This document shows, one piece after another, positions 24,619 to 38,242 of a stretch of DNA of 64,000 bases. The notes beneath the pieces are model-generated. The model had not been told where the DNA came from. It did no database searches and saw only the letters and a list, made by a program, of their open reading frames with translations. Numbering within the stretch: the stretch's first letter is position 1; each line of letters begins with the position of its first letter. The DNA is from Symsagittifera roscoffensis (Eukaryota > Xenacoelomorpha > Acoela > Convolutidae), in NCBI RefSeq assembly GCF_963678635.1, contig NC_087065.1:59794754-59858753 (forward strand), written 5' to 3'. Both the position numbers and the translations under genes were made by a program.

Positions 24619-26325
24619 GCGTGGAATCATTGGATTATCCTTGTGTGAATTTTCCTGTTCTGAATTTTGTAGTCGATAGGAAATTGTTGCTTTTGCTTGA
24701 TTGTGATGAATTATGCACCACTTTGACAAAAATGATAACAACTACTGAAATGAATCTGATGATTTTAATTTTTTTAATTTCAATTTGTTTTTGCTGCTTA
24801 TTTCGTATGGTTTCAGAGTTATTGATTTTTATCAATGTCCCGGTTGTGTTCCAAACTTTTAAGTTGGCTGTTATGGCTAAAGTACGAGGTATTTTTTTTC
24901 TGATTGTTGGTAACTGTGATGAGCATATGCACCACGTTGATTTGAGTGATAAAAACTACCTCTCTGACTGTTTTTAATTTTTTTTTGGTAAAATATCAAT
25001 CAGATTAATTCGCTTTTCTTTGCCTCCGTTTTGGTTACTATAAGAAGCGTGGAATCGTTGGATTCTCCTTGTTTGAATTTTCCCGTTGTGAGTTTTGTAG
25101 TCGATTGGAACTTGTTGCTTTTGCTGGATTGCGATGAATTATGCACCACATTGACAAAAATGATAACAACTACTGAAATGAATCTGATGATTTTCATTTT
25201 TTGAATATCAATTTAATTTTGCTGCTTATTTCGTATGATTTCAGAGTTATTGATTTTTATCAATGTCCAGGTTGTGTTCCGAACTTTTAAGTTGGCTGTT
25301 GTGGCGAAAGTACGAGGTATTTTTTTTCTGATTGTTGGTAACTGTGATGAGCATATGCACCACGTTGATTTGAAAGATAAAAACTACCTCTCTGACTGTT
25401 TTTAATTTTTTGGTAAAATATCAATCAGATTAATTCGCTTTTCTTTGCCTCCGTTTTCGTTACTATTAGAAGCGTGGGATCGTTGGATTATCCTTGTGCG
25501 AATTTTCCTGTTGTGAGTTTTGTAGTCGATTGGAAATTGTTGCTTTTGCTGGATTGTGATGAATAATGCACCACTTTGACAAAAATGATAACAACTACTG
25601 AAATGAATCTGATGATTTTCATTTTTTTAATTTCAATTTAATTTTGCTGCTTATTTCGTATGATTTCAGAGTTATTGATTTTTATCAATGTCCAGGTTGT
25701 GTTCCGAACTTTTAAGTTGGCTGTTGTGGCTAAAGTACGAGGTGTTTTTTTTCTGATTGTTAGTAACTGTGATGAGCATATGCACCACGTTGATTTGAGT
25801 GATAAAAACTACCTCTCTGACTGTTTTTATTTTTTTTGGTAAAATATCAATCAGATTAATTCGCTTTTCTTTACCTCCGTTTTGGTGACTATAAGAAGCG
25901 TGGAATCATTGGATTATCCTTGTGTGAATTTTCCTGTTCTGAATTTTGTAGTCGATAGGAAATTGTTGCTTTTGCTTGATTGTGATGAATTATGCACCAC
26001 TTTGACAAAAATGATAACAACTACTGAAATGAATCTGATGATTTTAATTTTTTTAATTTCAATTTGTTTTTGCTGCTTATTTCGTATGGTTTCAGAGTTA
26101 TTGATTTTTATCAATGTCCCGGTTGTGTTCCAAACATTTAAGTTGGCTGTTATGGCTAAAGTACGAGGTATTTTTTTTCTGATTGTTGGTAACTGTGATG
26201 AGCATATGCACCACGTTGATTTGAGTGATAAAAACTACCTCTCTGACTGTTTTTAATTTTTTGTTGGTAAAATATCAATCAGATTAATTCGCTTTTCTTT
26301 GCCTCCGTTTTGGTTACTATAAGAA
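24619..26325 (+). repeat. 1279-bp repeat flanking a two-unit block
   Basis: The unit at 24619 reappears at 25898, 1279 bp on, with the same TTTACCTCCGTTTTGG lead, CGATAGGAAATTG and TGTCCCGGTTG. Between them lie two units (25047 and 25472) that belong to a subfamily otherwise seen at 48-51 kb. The block thus reads X-Z-Y-X. Confidence 0.82.
25047..25471 (+). repeat. Z-subfamily F unit, far from its relatives
   Basis: Private marks are GGATTCTCCTTGTTTG, TTTTCCCGTTGTG, GGAACTTGTTGC, GATTGCGATG, CACCACATTGAC, TTTGAATATCAATTT, GTGGCGAAAGTACG and TTTGAAAGATAAAAAC. The same set marks units at 48014, 49713 and 51416, about 23-26 kb to the right. The next unit, 25472, has the GCGTGGGATCG and TTGTGCGAA marks of the right-hand neighbours of those Z units, so a dimer was shared. 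Confidence 0.87.
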
Positions 26326-28020
26326 GCGTGGAATCATTGGATTATCCTTGTGTGAATTTTCCTGTTCTGAATTTTGTAGTCGATTGGAAATTGTTGCTTT
26401 TGCTTGATTGTGATGAATTATGCACCACTTTGACAAAAATGCTAACAACTACTGAAATGAATCTGATGATTTTCATTTTTTTAATTTCAATTAATTTTTG
26501 CTGCTTATTTCGTATGATTTCAGAGTTATGGATTTTTATCAATGTCCAGGTTGTGTTCCAAACTTTTAAGTTGGCTGTTATGGCTTAAGTACGAGGTATT
26601 TTTTTCTGATTGTTGGTAACTGTGATGAGCATATGCACCACGTTGATTTGAGTGATAAAAACTACCTCTCTGACTGTTTTTAGTTTTTTTTGGTAAAATA
26701 TCATTCAGATTAATTCGCTTTTCTTTGCCTCCGTTTTGGTGACTACAAGAAGCGTGGAATCATTGGATTATCCTTGTGTGAATTTTCCTGTTCTGATTTT
26801 TGTAGTCGATTGGAAATTGTTGCTTTTGCTTGATTGTGATGAATTATGCACCACTTTGACAAAAATGATAACAACTACTGAAATGAATCTGATGATTTTC
26901 ATTTTTTTAATTTCAATTAATTTTTGCTGCTTATTTCGTATGATTTCAGAGTTATGGATTTTATCAATGTCCAGGTTGTGTTCCAAACTTTTAATTTGGC
27001 TGTTATGGCTAAAGTACGAGGTATTTTTTCTGATTTTTGGTAACTGTTATGAGCATATGCACCACGTTGATTTGAGTGATAAAAACTACCTCTCTGACTG
27101 TTTTTAATTTTTTGGTAAAATATCAATCAGAATAATTCGCTTTTCTTTGCCTCCGTTTTCGTTACTATTAGAAGCGTGGAATCGTTGGATTATCCTTGTG
27201 TAAATTTTCCTGTTGTGAGTTTTGTAGTCGATTGGAAATTGTTGCTTTTGCTGGATTGTGATGAATTATGCACCACTTTGACAAAAATGATATTAACTAC
27301 TGAAATGGATCTGATGATTTTCATTTTTTTTAATTTCAATTTAATTTTGCTGCTTATTTCGTTTGGTTTCAGAGTTATTGATTTTTATCAGTGTCCAGGT
27401 TGTGTTCCAAACTTTTAAGTTGGCTGTTATGGCTAAAGTACGAGGTATTTTTTTTCTGATTGTTGGTAACTGATGAGCATATGCACCACGTTGATTTGAG
27501 TGATAAAAACTACCTCTCTGACTGTTTTTTTTTTTTTGGTAAAATATCAATCAGATTAATTCGCTTTTCTTTGCCTCCGTTTTGGTGACTATAAGAAGCG
27601 TGGAATCATTGGATTATCCTTGTGTGAATTTTCCTGTTCTGAATTTTGTAGTCGATTGGAAATTGTTGCTTTTGCTTGATTGTGATGAATTATGCACCAC
27701 TTTGACAAAAATGATAACAACTACTGAAATGAATCTGATGATTTTCATTTTTTAATTTCAATTTGTTTTTGCTGCTTATTTCGTATGGTTTCAGAGTTAT
27801 TGATTTTTATCAATGTCCAGGTTGTGTTCCAAACTTTTAATTTGGCTGTTATGGCTAAAGTACGAGGTATTTTTTTCTGATGGTTGGTAACTGTGATGAG
27901 CATATGCACCACGTTGATTTGAGTGATAAAAACTACCTCTCTGACTGTTTTTAATTTTTTGGTAAAATATCAATCAGATTAATTCGCTTTTCTTCGCCTC
28001 CGTTGTCGTTACTATTAGAA
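26326..28020 (+). repeat. F-unit block
   Basis: Anchors are 26326, 26752, 27174 and 27598. Units 26326 and 26752 are closely similar neighbours that share GAGTTATGGATTT. Unit 27174 introduces the AAATGGATCTG, CGTTTGGTTTCAGAG and TCAGTGTCCAGG marks that dominate 28-33 kb. Confidence 0.87.
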
Positions 28021-28873
28021 GCGTGGAATCGTTGGATTATCCTTGTGTAAATTTTCCTGTTGTGAGTTTTGTAGTCGATTGGAAATTGTTGCTTTTGCTG
28101 GATTGTGATGAATTATGCACCACTTTGACAAAAATGATAACAACTACTGAAATGGATCTGATGATTTTAATTTTTTTTAATTTCAATTTAATTTTGCTGC
28201 TTATTTCGTTTGGTTTCAGAGTTATTGATTTTTATCAGTGTCCAGGTTGTGTTCCAAACTTTTAAGTTGGCTGTTATGGCTAAAGTACGAGGTATTTTTT
28301 TTTCTGATTGTTGGTAACTGTGATGAGCATATGCACCACGTTGATTTGAGTGATAAAAACTACCCCTCTGACTGTTTTTAATTTTTTTTTGGTAAAATAT
28401 CAATCAGATTAATTCGCTTTTCTTTGCCTCCGTTTTGGTGACTATAATAAGCGTGGAATCATTGGATTATCCTTGTGTGATTTTTCCTGTTCTGAATTTT
28501 GTAGTCGATTGGAGATTGTTGCTTTTGCTTGATTGTGATGAATTATGCACCACTTTGACAAAAATGATAACAACTACTGAAATGAATCTGATGATTTTCA
28601 TTTTTTTAATTTCAATTTGTTTTTGCTGCTTATTTCGTATGGTTTCAGAGTTATTGATTTTTATCAATGTCCAGGTTGTGTTCCAAACTTTTAATTTGGC
28701 TGTTATGGCTAAAGTACGAGGTATTTTTTCTGATTGTTGGTAACTGTGATGAGCATATGCACCACGTTGATTTGAGTGATAAAAACTACCTCTCTGACTG
28801 TTTTTAATTTTTTGGTAAAATATCAATCAGATTAATTCGCTTTTCTTCGCCTCCGTTGTCGTTACTATTAGAA
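28021..28873 (+). repeat. 853-bp dimer repeat, copy 1
   Basis: The dimer holds units of 430 and 423 bp. It is preceded by TCTTCGCCTCCGTTGTCG and contains CTACCCCTCTG and GACTATAATAAGCGTGG. I saw no difference from the next 853 bp across most of the length. Confidence 0.86.
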
Positions 28874-29726
28874 GCGTGGAATCGTTGGATTATCCTTGTG
28901 TAAATTTTCCTGTTGTGAGTTTTGTAGTCGATTGGAAATTGTTGCTTTTGCTGGATTGTGATGAATTATGCACCACTTTGACAAAAATGATAACAACTAC
29001 TGAAATGGATCTGATGATTTTAATTTTTTTTAATTTCAATTTAATTTTGCTGCTTATTTCGTTTGGTTTCAGAGTTATTGATTTTTATCAGTGTCCAGGT
29101 TGTGTTCCAAACTTTTAAGTTGGCTGTTATGGCTAAAGTACGAGGTATTTTTTTTTCTGATTGTTGGTAACTGTGATGAGCATATGCACCACGTTGATTT
29201 GAGTGATAAAAACTACCCCTCTGACTGTTTTTAATTTTTTTTTGGTAAAATATCAATCAGATTAATTCGCTTTTCTTTGCCTCCGTTTTGGTGACTATAA
29301 TAAGCGTGGAATCATTGGATTATCCTTGTGTGATTTTTCCTGTTCTGAATTTTGTAGTCGATTGGAGATTGTTGCTTTTGCTTGATTGTGATGAATTATG
29401 CACCACTTTGACAAAAATGATAACAACTACTGAAATGAATCTGATGATTTTCATTTTTTTAATTTCAATTTGTTTTTGCTGCTTATTTCGTATGGTTTCA
29501 GAGTTATTGATTTTTATCAATGTCCAGGTTGTGTTCCAAACTTTTAATTTGGCTGTTATGGCTAAAGTACGAGGTATTTTTTCTGATTGTTGGTAACTGT
29601 GATGAGCATATGCACCACGTTGATTTGAGTGATAAAAACTACCTCTCTGACTGTTTTTAATTTTTTGGTAAAATATCAATCAGCTTAATTCGCTTTTCTT
29701 TGCCTCCGTTTTTGTTACTATTAGAA
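28874..29726 (+). repeat. 853-bp dimer repeat, copy 2
   Basis: This copy has the same unit lengths (430, 423) and the same rare CTACCCCTCTG. It differs from copy 1 at its right edge, where TCAGCTTAATTCG and CCGTTTTTGTTAC replace TCAGATTAATTCG and CCGTTGTCGTTAC. Confidence 0.85.
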
Positions 29727-31001
29727 GCGTGGAATCGTTGGATTATACTTGTGTAAATTTTCCTGTTGTGAGTTTTGTAGTCGATTGGAAATTGTTGCTT
29801 TTGCTGGATTGTGATGAATTATGCACCACTTTGACAAAAATGATAACAACTACTGAAATGGATCTGATGATTTTCATTTTTTTTAATTTCAATTTAATTT
29901 TGCTGCTTATTTCGTTTGGTTTCAGAGTTATTGATTTTTATCAGTGTCCAGGTTGTGTTCCAAACTTTTAAATTGGCTGTTATGGCTAAAGTACGAGGTA
30001 TTTTTTTTTCTGATTGTTGGTAACTGTGATGAGCATATGCACCACGTTGATTTGAGTGATAAAAACTACCTCTCTGACTGTTTTTATTTTTTTGGTAAAA
30101 TATCAATCAGATTAATTCGCTTTTCTTTGCCTCCGTTTTGGTGACTATAAGAAGCGTGGAATCGTTGGATTATCCTTGTGTGAATTTTCCTGTTGTGAGT
30201 TTTGTAGTCGATTGGAAATTGTTGCTTTTGCTGGATTGTGATGAATTATGCACCACTTTGACAAAAATGATAACAACTACTGAAATGAATCTGATGATTT
30301 TCATTTTTTTAATTTCAATTTATTTTGCTGCTTATTTCGTATGATTTCAGAGTTATTGATTTTTATCAATGTCCAGGTTGTGTTCCAAACTTTTAAGTTG
30401 GCTGTTATGGCTAAAGTACGAGGTATTTTTTTTCTGATTGTTGGTAACTGTGATGAGCATATGCACCACGTTGATTTGAGTGATAAAAACTACCTCTCTG
30501 ACTGTTTTTAATTTTTTGGTAAAATATCAATCAGATTAATTCGCTTTTCTTCGCCTCCGTTGTCGTTACTATTAGAAGCGTGGAATCGTTGGATTATCCT
30601 TGTGTAAATTTTCCTGTTGTGAGTTTTGTAGTCGATTGGAAATTGTTGCTTTTGCTGGATTGTGATGAATTATGCACCACTTTGACAAAAATGATAACAA
30701 CTACTGAAATGGATCTGATGATTTTCATTTTTTTTAATTTCAATTTATTTTGCTGCTTATTTCGTATGATTTCAGAGTTATTGATTTTTATCAATGTCCA
30801 GGTTGTGTTCCAAACTTTTAAGTTGGCTGTTATGGCTAAAGTACGAGGTATTTTTTTCTGATTGTTGGTAACTGTGATGAGCATATGCACCACGTTGATT
30901 TGAGTGATAAAAACTACCTCTCTGACTGTTTTTAATTTTTTGGTAAAATATCAATCAGATTAATTCGCTTTTCTTTGCCTCCGTTTTGGTGACTATAATA
31001 A
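29304..31001 (+). repeat. 1698-bp tetramer repeat, copy 1
   Basis: Four F units (anchors 29304, 29727, 30154, 30578) are repeated 1698 bp downstream. Shared marks are GACTATAATAAGCG, GGATTATACTTGTGT and the private TCAGCTTAATTCG. The first unit also belongs to the second 853-bp dimer, so the two repeat orders overlap. Confidence 0.85.
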
Positions 31002-32700
31002 GCGTGGAATCATTGGATTATCCTTGTGTGATTTTTCCTGTTCTGAATTTTGTAGTCGATTGGAAATTGTTGCTTTTGCTTGATTGTGATGAATTATGCA
31101 CCACTTTGACAAAAATGATAACAACTACTGAAATGAATCTGATGATTTTCATTTTTTTAATTTCAATTTGTTTTTGCTGCTTATTTCGTATGGTTTCAGA
31201 GTTATTGATTTTTATCAATGTCCAGGTTGTGTTCCAAACTTTTAATTTGGCTGTTATGGCTAAAGTACGAGGTATTTTTTCTGATTGTTGGTAACTGTGA
31301 TGAGCATATGCACCACGTTGATTTGAGTGATAAAAACTACCTCTCTGACTGTTTTTAATTTTTTGGTAAAATATCAATCAGCTTAATTCGCTTTTCTTTG
31401 CCTCCGTTTTTGTTACTATTAGAAGCGTGGAATCGTTGGATTATACTTGTGTAAATTTTCCTGTTGTGAGTTTTGTAGTCGATTGGAAATTGTTGCTTTT
31501 GCTGGATTGTGATGAATTATGCACCACTTTGACAAAAATGATAACAACTACTGAAATGGATCTGATGATTTTCATTTTTTTTAATTTCAATTTAATTTTG
31601 CTGCTTATTTCGTTTGGTTTCAGAGTTATTGATTTTTATCAGTGTCCAGGTTGTGTTCCAAACTTTTAAATTGGCTGTTATGGCTAAAGTACGAGGTATT
31701 TTTTTTTCTGATTGTTGGTAACTGTGATGAGCATATGCACCACGTTGATTTGAGTGATAAAAACTACCTCTCTGACTGTTTTTATTTTTTTGGTAAAATA
31801 TCAATCAGATTAATTCGCTTTTCTTTGCCTCCGTTTTGGTGACTATAAGAAGCGTGGAATCGTTGGATTATCCTTGTGTGAATTTTCCTGTTGTGAGTTT
31901 TGTAGTCGATTGGAAATTGTTGCTTTTGCTGGATTGTGATGAATTATGCACCACTTTGACAAAAATGATAACAACTACTGAAATGAATCTGATGATTTTC
32001 ATTTTTTTAATTTCAATTTATTTTGCTGCTTATTTCGTATGATTTCAGAGTTATTGATTTTTATCAATGTCCAGGTTGTGTTCCAAACTTTTAAGTTGGC
32101 TGTTATGGCTAAAGTACGAGGTATTTTTTTTCTGATTGTTGGTAACTGTGATGAGCATATGCACCACGTTGATTTGAGTGATAAAAACTACCTCTCTGAC
32201 TGTTTTTAATTTTTTGGTAAAATATCAATCAGATTAATTCGCTTTTCTTCGCCTCCGTTGTCGTTACTATTAGAAGCGTGGAATCGTTGGATTATCCTTG
32301 TGTAAATTTTCCTGTTGTGAGTTTTGTAGTCGATTGGAAATTGTTGCTTTTGCTGGATTGTGATGAATTATGCACCACTTTGACAAAAATGATAACAACT
32401 ACTGAAATGGATCTGATGATTTTCATTTTTTTTAATTTCAATTTAATTTTGCTGCTTAATTCGTTTGGTTTCAGAGTTATTGATTTTTATCAGTGTCCAG
32501 GTTGTGTTCCAAACTTTTAAGTTGGCTGTTATGGCTAAAGTACGAGGTATTTTTTTTTCTGATTGTTGGTAACTGTGATGAGCATATGCACCACGTTGAT
32601 TTGAGTGATAAAAACTACCTCTCTGACTGTTTTTTTTTTTGGTAAAATATCAATCAGATTAATTCGCTTTTCTTTGCCTCCGTTTTGGTGACTATAAGAA
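31002..32700 (+). repeat. 1698-bp tetramer repeat, copy 2
   Basis: Anchors are 31002, 31425, 31852 and 32276. The sequence matches copy 1 closely until about 32440. There the last unit switches to the CGTTTGGTTTCAGAG and TCAGTGTCC variants, while copy 1 has CGTATGATTTCAGAG and TCAATGTCC, so the end of the duplication falls inside that unit. Confidence 0.83.
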
Positions 32701-35700
32701 GCGTGGAATCGTTGGATTATCCTTGTGTGAATTTTCCTGTTGTGAGTTTTGTAGTCGATTGGAAATTGTTGCTTTTGCTGGATTGTGATGAATTATGCAC
32801 CACTTTGACAAAAATGATAACAACTACTGAAATGGATCTGATGATTTTCATTTTTTTTAATTTCAATTTAATTTTGCTGCTTATTTCGTTTGGTTTCAGA
32901 GTTATTGATTTTTATCAGTGTCCAGGTTGTGTTCCAAACTTTTAAATTGGCTGTTATGGCTAAAGTACGAGGTATTTTTTTTTCTGATTGTTGGTAACTG
33001 TGATGAGCATATGCACCAGGTTGATTTGAGTGATAAAAACTACCTCTCTGACTGTTTTTATTTTTTTGGTAAAATATCAATCAGATTAATTCGCTTTTCT
33101 TTGCCTCCGTTTTGGTGACTATAAGAAGCGTGGAATCGTTGGATTATCCTTGTGTGAATTTTCCTGTTGTGAGTTTTGTAGTCGATTGGAAATTGTTGCT
33201 TTTGCTGGATTGTGATGAATTATGCACCACTTTGACAAAAATGATAACAACTACTGAAATGAATCTGATGATTTTCATTTTTTTAATTTCAATTTTTTTT
33301 TGCTGCTCATTTCGTATGATTTCAGAGTTATTGATTTTTATCAATGTCCAGGTTGTGTTCCAAACTTTTAAGTTGGCTGTTATGGCTAAAGTACGAGGTA
33401 TTTTTTTTTCTGATTGTTGGTAACTGTGATGAGCATATGCACCACGTTGATTTGAGTGATAAAAACTACCTCTCTGACTGTTTTTATTTTTTTGGTAAAA
33501 TATCAATCAGATTAATTCGCTTTTCTTTGCCTCCGTTTTGGTGACTATAAGAAGCGTGGAATCGTTGGATTATCCTTATGTGAATTTTCCTGTTGTGAGT
33601 TTTGTAGTCGATTGGAAATTGTTGCTTTTGCTGGATTGTGATGAATTATGCACCACTTTGACAAAAATGATAACAACTACTGAAATGAATCTGATGATTT
33701 TCATTTTTTTAATTTCAATTTATTTTTGCTGCTTATTTCGTATGATTTCAGAGTTATTGATTTTTATCAATGTCCAGGTTGTGTTCCAAACTTTTAAGTT
33801 GGCTGTTATGGCTAAAGTACGAGGTATTTTTTTTTCTGATTGTTGGTAACTGTGATGAGCATATGCACCACGTTGATTTGAGTGATAAAAACTACCTCTC
33901 TGACTGTTTTTATTTTTTTGGTAAAATATCAATCAGATTAATTCGCTTTTCTTTGCCTCCGTTTTGGTGACTATAAGAAGTGTGGAATCGTTGGATTATC
34001 CTTGTGTGAATTTTCCTGTTCTGAATTTTGTAGTCGATTAAAAATTGTTGCTTTTGCTTGATTGTGATGAATTATGCACCACTTTGACAAAAATGATAAC
34101 AACTACTGAAATGAATCTGATGATTTTCATTTTTCAAATTTCAATTTGTTTTTGCTGCTTATTTCGTATGGTTTCAGAGTTATTGATTTTTATCAATGTC
34201 CCGGTTGTGTTCCAAACTTTTAAGTTGGCTGTTATGGCTAAAGTACGAGGTATTTTTTTTTCTGATTGTTGGTAACTGTGATGAGCATATGCACCACGTT
34301 GATTTGAGTGATAAAAACTACCTCTCTGACTGTTTTTATTTTTTTGGTAAAATATCAATCAGATTATTTCGCTTTTCTCTGCCTCCGTTTTGGTGACTAT
34401 AAGAAGCGTGGAATCATTGGATTATCCTTGTGTGAATTTTCCTGTTCTGAATTTTGTAGTCGATTGGAAATTGTTGCTTTTGCTTGATTGTGATGAATTA
34501 TGCACCACTTTGACAAAAATGATAACAACTACTGAAATGAATCTGATGATTTTCATTTTTTTAATTTCAATTTATTTTTGCTGCTTATTTCGTATGATTT
34601 CAGAGTTATTGATTTTTATCAATGTCCAGGTTGTGTTCCAAACTTTTAAGTTGGCTGTTATGGCTAAAGTACGAGGTATTTTTTTTTCTGATTGTTGGTA
34701 ACTGTGATGAGCATATGCACCACGTTGATTTGAGTGATAAAAACTACCTCTCTGACTGTTTTTATTTTTTTGGTAAAATATCAATCAGATTAATTCGCTT
34801 TTCTTTGCCTCCGTTTTGGTGACTATAAGAAGCATGGAATCGTTGGATTATCCTTGTGTGAATTTTCCTGTTCTGAATTTTGTAGTCGATTAAAAATTGT
34901 TGCTTTTGCTTGATTGTGATGAATTATGCACCACTTTGACAAAAATGAACAACTACTGAAATGAATCTGATGATTTTCATTTTTTAAATTTCAATTTGTT
35001 TTTGCTGCTTATTTCGTATGGTTTCAGAGTTCTTGATTTTTATCAATGTCCCGGTTGTGTTCCAAACTTTTAAGTTGGCTGTTATGGCTAAAGTACGAGG
35101 TATTTTTTTTTCTGATTGTTGGTAACTGTGATGAGCATATGCACCACGTTGATTTGAGTGATAAAAACTACCTCTCTGACTGTTTTTATTTTTTTGGTAA
35201 AATATCAATCAGATTAATTCGCTTTTCTTTGCCTCCGTTTTGGTGACTATAAGAAGCATGGAATCGTTGGATTATCCTTGTGTGAATTTTCCTGTTCTGA
35301 ATTTTGTAGTCGATTAAAAATTGTTGCTTTTGCTTGATTGTGATGAATTATGCACCACTTTGACAAAAATGATAACAACTACTGAAATGAATCTGATGAT
35401 TTTCATTTTTTAAATTTCAATTTGTTTTTGCTGCTTATTTCGTATGGTTTCAGAGTTCTTGATTTTTATCAATGTCCCGGTTGTGTTCCAAACTTTTAAG
35501 TTGGCTGTTATGGCTAAAGTACGAGGTATTTTTTTTTCTGATTGTTGGTAACTGTGATGAGCATATGCACCACGTTGATTTGAGTGATAAAAACTACCTC
35601 TCTGACTGTTTTTATTTTTTTGGTAAAATATCAATCAGATTATTTCGCTTTTCTCTGCCTCCGTTTTGGTGACTATAAGAAGCGTGGAATCATTGGATTA

Positions 35701-38242
35701 TCCTTGTGTGAATTTTCCTGTTCTGAATTTTGTAGTCGATTGGAAATTGTTGCTTTTGCTTGATTGTGATGAATTATGCACCACTTTGACAAAAATGATA
35801 ACAACTACTGAAATGAATCTGATAATTTTCATTTTTTTAATTTCAATTAATTTTTGCTGCTTATTTCGTATGATTTCAGAGTTATGGATTTTTATCAATG
35901 TCCAGGTTGTGTTCCAAACTTTTAAGTTGGCTGTTATGGCTTAAGTACGAGGTATTTTTTTTTCTGATTGTTGGTAACTGTGATGAGCATATGCACCACG
36001 TTGATTTGAGTGATAAAAACTACCTCTCTGACTGTTTTTAGTTTTTTGGTAAAATATCAATCAGAATAATTCGCTTTTCTCTGCCTCCGTTTTGGTGACT
36101 ATAAGAAGCGTGTAATCATTGGATTATCCTTGTGTGAATTTTCCTGTTCTGAATTTTGTAGTCGATTGGAAATTGTTGCTTTTGCTTGATTGTGATGAAT
36201 TATGCACCACTTTGACAAAAATGATAACAATTACTGAAATGAATCTGATGATTTTCATTTTTTTAATTTCAATTTGTTTTTGCTGCTTATTTCGTATGGT
36301 TTCAGAGTTATTGATTTTTATCAGTGTCCAGGTTGTGTTCCAAACTTTTAATTTGGCTGTTATGGCTAAAGTACGAGTTATTTTTTTTCTGATTGTTAGT
36401 AACTGTGATGAGCATATGCACCACGTTGATTTGAGTGATAAAAACTACCTCCCTGACTGTTTTTATTTTTTTTGGTAAAATATCAATCAGATTAATTCGC
36501 TTTTCTTTGCCTCCGTTTTGGTGACTATAAGAAGCGTGGAATCATTGGATTATCCTAGTGTAGTGTGAATTTTCCTGTTCTGAATTTTGTAGTCGATTGG
36601 AAATTGATGCTTTTGCTTGATTGTGATGAATTATGCACCACTTTGACAAAAATGATAACAACTACTGAAATGAATCTGATGATTTTCATTTTTTTAATTT
36701 CAATTTGTTTTTGCTGCTTATTTCGTATGGTTTCAGAGTTATTGATTTTTATCAATGTCCCGGTTGTGTTCCAAACTTTTAAGTTGGCTGTTATGGCTAA
36801 AGTACGAGGTATTTTTTTCTGATTGTTGGTAACTGTGATGAGCATATGCACCACGTTGATTTGAAAGATAAAAACTACCTCTCTGACTGTTTTTAATTTT
36901 TTTTTGTTAAAATATCAATCAGATTAATTCGCTTTTCTTTGCCTCCGTTTTGGTGACTATAAGAAGCGTGGAATCATTGGATTATCCTTGTGTGAATTTT
37001 CCTGTTCTGAATTTTGTAGTCGATTGGAAATTGTTGCTTTTGCTTGATTGTGATGAATTATGCACCACTTTGACAAAAATGATAACAACTACTGAAATGA
37101 ATCTGATGATTTTTATTTTTTTAATTTCAATTTGTTTTTGCTGCTTATTTCGTATGGTTTCAGAGTTATTGATTTTTATCAATGTCCAGGTTGTGTTCCA
37201 AACTTTTAATTTGGCTGTTATGGCTAAAGTACGAGGTATTTTTTTTCTGATTGTTGGTAACTGTGATGAGCATATGCACCACGTTGATTTGAGTGATAAA
37301 AACTACCTCTCTGACTGTTTTTATTTTTTTGGTAAAATATCAATCAGATTAATTCGCTTTTCTTTGCCTCCGTTTTGGTGACTATAAGAAGCGTGGAATC
37401 ATTGGATTATCCTTGTGTGAATTTTCCTGTTCTGAATTTTGTAGTCGATTGGAAATTGTTGCTTTTGCTTGATTGTGATGAATTATGCACCACTTTGACA
37501 AAAATGATAACAACTACTGAAATGAATCTGATGATTTTCATTTTTTTAATTTCAATTTGTTTTTGCTGCTTATTTCGTATGGTTTCAGAGTTATTGATTT
37601 TTATCAATGTCCCGGTTGTGTTCCAAACTTTTAAGTTGGCTGTTATGGCTAAAGTACGAGGTATTTTTTTCTGATTGTTGGTAACTGTGATGAGCATATG
37701 CACCACGTTGATTTGAGTGATAAAAACTACCTCTCTGACTGTTTTTAATTTCTTGGTAAAATATCAATCAGATTAATTCGCTTTTCTTTGCCTCCGTTTT
37801 CGTTACTATTAGAAGCGTGGAATCGTTGGATTATCCTTGTGTAAATTTTCCTGTTGTGAGTTTTGTAGTCGATTGGAAATTGTTGCTTTTGCTGGATTGT
37901 GATGAATTATGCACCACTTTGACAAAAATGATAACAACTACTGAAATGGATCTGATGATTTTCATTTTTTTTAATTTCAATTTAATTTTGCTGCTTATTT
38001 CGTTTGGTTTCAGAGTTATTGATTTTTATCAGTGTCCAGGTTGTGTTCCAAACTTTTAAGTTGGCTGTTATGGCTAAAGTACGAGGTATTTTTTTCTGAT
38101 TGTTGGTAACTGTGATGAGCATATGCACCACGTTGATTTGAGTGATAAAAACTACCTCTCTGACTGTTTTTAATTTTTTTTTGTTAAAATATCAATCAGA
38201 TTAATTTGCTTTTCTTTGCCTCCGTTTTGGTGACTATAAGAA
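32701..38242 (+). repeat. Homogeneous F-unit run with 424-432-bp spacing
   Basis: Anchors are 32701, 33128, 33554, 33980, 34406, 34832, 35256, 35682, 36108, 36534, 36966, 37391 and 37815. Many neighbours share CCGTTTTGGTGACTATAAG and TGTTTTTATTTTTTTGG, and several share the TGTCCCGGTTG variant. The run looks like local amplification of single units and pairs. Unit 36534 is 432 bp, partly from TAGTG duplicated at 36556-36565, and carries a short TTTGAAAGATAAAAAC patch typical of the Z subfamily. Confidence 0.86.

Noticed and set aside
33144-33506. Antisense open frames of about 60-120 codons, repeated in many units
   Set aside because: They overlap the sense frames, begin and end at unit-specific stops, and recur only because the DNA repeats. 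No ribosome-binding, promoter or codon-use evidence supports them.
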